A stretch of DNA of 64,000 nucleotides from Rhizobium sp. L51/94 (GTDB taxonomy: Bacteria > Pseudomonadota > Alphaproteobacteria > Rhizobiales > Rhizobiaceae): positions 1-64,000 of the forward strand of contig NZ_CP072141.1 of assembly GCF_019355555.1 (NCBI RefSeq), written 5' to 3'. The translations under genes were made by a program, and so were the position numbers. Shown here piece by piece: positions 62,073 through 64,000 of this stretch. The notes under the pieces were generated by a model. That model was not told the DNA's origin and ran no database searches. It saw only the letters and a program-made list of their open reading frames with translations. Positions within the stretch are counted from its first letter, which is position 1. Each line of letters begins with the position of its first letter.

Positions 62073-62088
62073 GGATGCTCTCCGAGCG

Positions 62089-63309
62089 TTACTTGTTTGA
62101 CTGCGGCGCAGTGCGCGTATCGACGTCGACGACGACGCTGAGGCCGGCACGCAGGCGACCGCTGTCGAGTGCTTCCTGCGGCAGGGCGATGCGGACCGGC
62201 ACGCGCTGGATCACCTTGGTAAAGTTGCCCGTCGCATTTTCAGGCGGCAGCAGCGAGAAGACCGAGCCGGATGCCGGCGCGATAGACTCGACGATACCGA
62301 CAATCGGCTCGTCGCTATAGGCATCGACATGCACCTCGACCTTGGAGCCCGGAACGACGTGCTGGAGCTGGGTCTCCTTGAAGTTGGCGTCGATGTAGAG
62401 CTTGCGGGTCGGGACGATGGACATAAGGCGCGTTGTTGAAGACACGTAATCGCCTTCCTGGACCGAGCGGTTACCCACGATGCCATCATAGGGGGCCTTG
62501 AGGACCGTGAAGCTCAGGTCGCGGGCGGCCTTGTCCCGCGAGATTTCGAGTGTCCGGACCGTGCCTTCAGCCTGCCTGCGCTGCGCTTGCAGCAAGGCAA
62601 TATTCGCCTGTGCCGAGGCAATATTGGCATCGCCGGCGACGAGGTTGGCGTTGGCCTGGTCGAGCGCGATATTGGCGGAGTCGACGTTGGCGGCGGTGCC
62701 AGCAGACTTCGATTCCAGCTGGGTCGCGCGGCTCTGGGTGATCTGCGCGCCACGCACCGTTGCCTGCAGCGCCACCTTCTGGGCCTGCGCCTGGGCAAGC
62801 GAGGCCTGCGCCCCTACGATTTGCGCGTCGATGGTCTGCAATGCCAGCTTCTCTGTATCAACCTGCGCCTGCGCCTGGTCGAGTGCGTTCTGGTAATCGC
62901 CGTCGTCCAGTGTCAGCAGTACATCGCCAGCCTTGACCTGCTGGTTGGCAACCACGTCGACCTTGGCGACATAGCCGGCAACCTTGGGCGAGATGACCGC
63001 CATGTCACCGCCGATATAGGCATCGTCGGTCGACACCATGAAACGTCCGGTCGTCCACCAGTTATACCCGTACCAGCCACCGCCGATCAGCGCGATCACG
63101 ACGATGATCGGAAGGACGAAGCTGCGGCGCTTTTTGCCGGCTTTTGGCGGATCGACTGTCGTTGTAGCCGAGGGCTCAGCTGGCGCAGGGGTGCTGCGTG
63201 CTTCGGCCGCTGCCGGCTCCGCTTGCACAGCCGGGTCAGACTGGGCAGAATTGGCGTCTGCGGGTTCGCTTACAATGCGTGCAACATTGTTCTTCTGAAT
63301 GGACGACAT
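62089..63309 (-). CDS. emrA: EmrA/HlyD-type membrane fusion protein
   Basis: A 406-residue periplasmic adaptor. A proline/alanine-rich cytoplasmic N-terminus of about 60 residues is followed by one transmembrane helix (FVLPIIVVIALIGGGWYGY). A biotinyl-lipoyl-like strand set (STDDAYIGGDMAVISPKVAG) comes next, then a long alanine/glutamine-rich coiled coil (about residues 140-265) and the second lipoyl half (VLKAPYDGIVGNRSVQEGDY). It connects EmrB to an outer-membrane channel. It is first in the operon and divergent from the TetR gene. Confidence 0.93.
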   Translation of the reverse strand: MSSIQKNNVARIVSEPADANSAQSDPAVQAEPAAAEARSTPAPAEPSATTTVDPPKAGKKRRSFVLPIIVVIALIGGGWYGYNWWTTGRFMVSTDDAYIGGDMAVISPKVAGYVAKVDVVANQQVKAGDVLLTLDDGDYQNALDQAQAQVDTEKLALQTIDAQIVGAQASLAQAQAQKVALQATVRGAQITQSRATQLESKSAGTAANVDSANIALDQANANLVAGDANIASAQANIALLQAQRRQAEGTVRTLEISRDKAARDLSFTVLKAPYDGIVGNRSVQEGDYVSSTTRLMSIVPTRKLYIDANFKETQLQHVVPGSKVEVHVDAYSDEPIVGIVESIAPASGSVFSLLPPENATGNFTKVIQRVPVRIALPQEALDSGRLRAGLSVVVDVDTRTAPQSNK

Positions 63310-63341
63310 GTAGAGAGCACCAGATTTTTACGGAATTTGTC

Positions 63342-63360
63342 GAACCGAACGGTTCGGTTC
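63342..63360. promoter_or_regulatory. Palindromic operator O1 for the TetR regulator
   Basis: GAACCGAACGGTTCGGTTC is a perfect 19-base palindrome around a central G, 32 bases upstream of the EmrA start. Confidence 0.75.
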
Positions 63361-63400
63361 AGTTGACATAGAGCGTTTAACACATCATATCAAGTCATAC

Positions 63401-63416
63401 CGAACCAATCGGTTCG
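63401..63416. promoter_or_regulatory. Palindromic operator O2 for the TetR regulator
   Basis: CGAACCAATCGGTTCG has perfect 6-bp arms (CGAACC/GGTTCG) and shares the half-site of O1. It is 25 bases upstream of the TetR start, consistent with autoregulation. Confidence 0.7.
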
Positions 63417-63440
63417 ATTTGGTTAAAGAATCTTCGTTGA

Positions 63441-64000
63441 ATGACAGTGTCTGACAATATAACGGTCAAAAACAATTTGGCGCCTGAGGATAACTCTTCT
63501 TCGGCAGGCGGTCGCTGGGCGGCTGGCGAAGATCCGACGAAGCGCGAGCAGATCCTGGATGGCGCCCATCGCGTCTTCATGCGGCTCGGCTTCGACGCCT
63601 CGAGCATGAACGATGTAACGCGCGAAGCTGGCGTTTCAAAGGGCACGCTCTACGTTTATTTTGCCAACAAGGAAGAGCTGTTCACCGCAATCATCGAGCG
63701 GCAGCGTGCTACATTCATCGCCACGATGCGCATGGCTCTGGCGGAGCATGACGATCTCGAAGGGGGCCTCTACGACTTCGGCGTCACGTTCGTGCGGCAT
63801 ATGACCGACGAAAAGGTCATCACGGCGATGCGCACGGTGCTGGGTGTCCGCGAAAGAATGCCTGTCCTCTGCAAGCGGTTCTTCAAGGGACCAGAAAATC
63901 TGCGCACTGTCCTGCAGGACTTTCTGCTGCGGCACATGGCGGATGGCAAGCTGGAGATAGACGATCTCGACCTCGCGGCCGGGCAGTTTCTCGATCTTTC
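63441..64000 (+). CDS. TetR-family regulator of the efflux pair (partial)
   Basis: The first 186 codons of a TetR regulator that runs off the window end. After a 30-residue variable tail the helix-turn-helix reads KREQILDGAHRVFMRLGFDA, then SSMNDVTREAGVSKGTLYVY, followed by the C-terminal ligand domain. It is divergent from emrAB with two palindromic sites between, so it likely represses the pump and itself and is relieved by a pump substrate. Confidence 0.92.
   Translation, partial: MTVSDNITVKNNLAPEDNSSSAGGRWAAGEDPTKREQILDGAHRVFMRLGFDASSMNDVTREAGVSKGTLYVYFANKEELFTAIIERQRATFIATMRMALAEHDDLEGGLYDFGVTFVRHMTDEKVITAMRTVLGVRERMPVLCKRFFKGPENLRTVLQDFLLRHMADGKLEIDDLDLAAGQFLDL

Overview
The window reads as chromosomal or large-replicon DNA from a member of the Rhizobiaceae (Rhizobium/Agrobacterium group). 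The basis is the high G+C content, the gene families present (aa3-type cytochrome oxidase subunit IV, BigR sulfur operon, alphaproteobacterial ornithine decarboxylase with a long structured leader), and three mosaic palindromic repeats of the RIME kind typical of Rhizobium. The genus call is inference; no rRNA or other species marker is present. I saw no tRNA, rRNA, CRISPR array, insertion sequence or prophage. About 58 protein genes are supported.

Layout. 1-2.6 kb: an AraC regulator divergent from a short-chain dehydrogenase, bracketed by two direct copies of the leader and first codons of rpsU; the second copy continues into a truncated rpsU. 2.6-9.7 kb: TPR lipoprotein, FAD oxidoreductase, cytochrome oxidase subunit IV, an autoinducer-synthase-like acyltransferase, a membrane GGDEF-EAL protein and an orphan TRAP binding protein. 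9.9-14.9 kb: glutamine-amidotransferase-like hydrolase, LacI regulator with hydroxyacid dehydrogenase, MarR regulator, creatininase-family hydrolase and a VapBC pair. 14.9-18.4 kb: zinc-type COG0523 GTPase with a histidine-rich loop and a candidate Zur box, a WD40 protein and an MFS transporter. 18.7-21 kb: acetyltransferase and ornithine/lysine decarboxylase behind a roughly 400-nt speF-like leader. 21-26.5 kb: LysR regulator, DUF1007 plus NicO metal exporter, KDPG aldolase, CYTH protein and TrhO.

26.5-37.5 kb: CHASE4-GGDEF-EAL protein, GH1 beta-glucosidase, a P-type metal ATPase behind an FNR/FixK anaerobox, LysE exporter with divergent Lrp regulator, and an HD-GYP plus GAF-PAS-GGDEF-EAL pair. 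With the 6-kb gene this makes four cyclic-di-GMP proteins in 32 kb. 38-40.7 kb: a photolyase-like protein that lacks the usual N-terminal domain and may be circularly permuted, next to an ABC1/UbiB-type kinase. 40.7-44 kb: a five-gene BigR operon (DUF442-ETHE1 dioxygenase, BigR, two YeeE-like permease halves, TauE) headed by a perfect 21-bp inverted repeat.

44-59.3 kb is a sugar-use region: two esterases, a Gfo/Idh/MocA dehydrogenase with a TIM-barrel isomerase, a class II aldolase, a ribose/xylose-type ABC transporter and a lacI-xylB-xylA operon. A shared palindrome-like element around GTACGTA lies upstream of the LacI gene, the ABC operon and the TIM-barrel operon, which suggests one pentose regulon. 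Embedded in it are a small orphan gene with its own terminator and an AbiEii-type nucleotidyltransferase pair. 59.3-64 kb: an alpha/beta hydrolase, then an EmrAB-type efflux pair divergent from a TetR regulator that runs off the end, with two palindromic operators between them.
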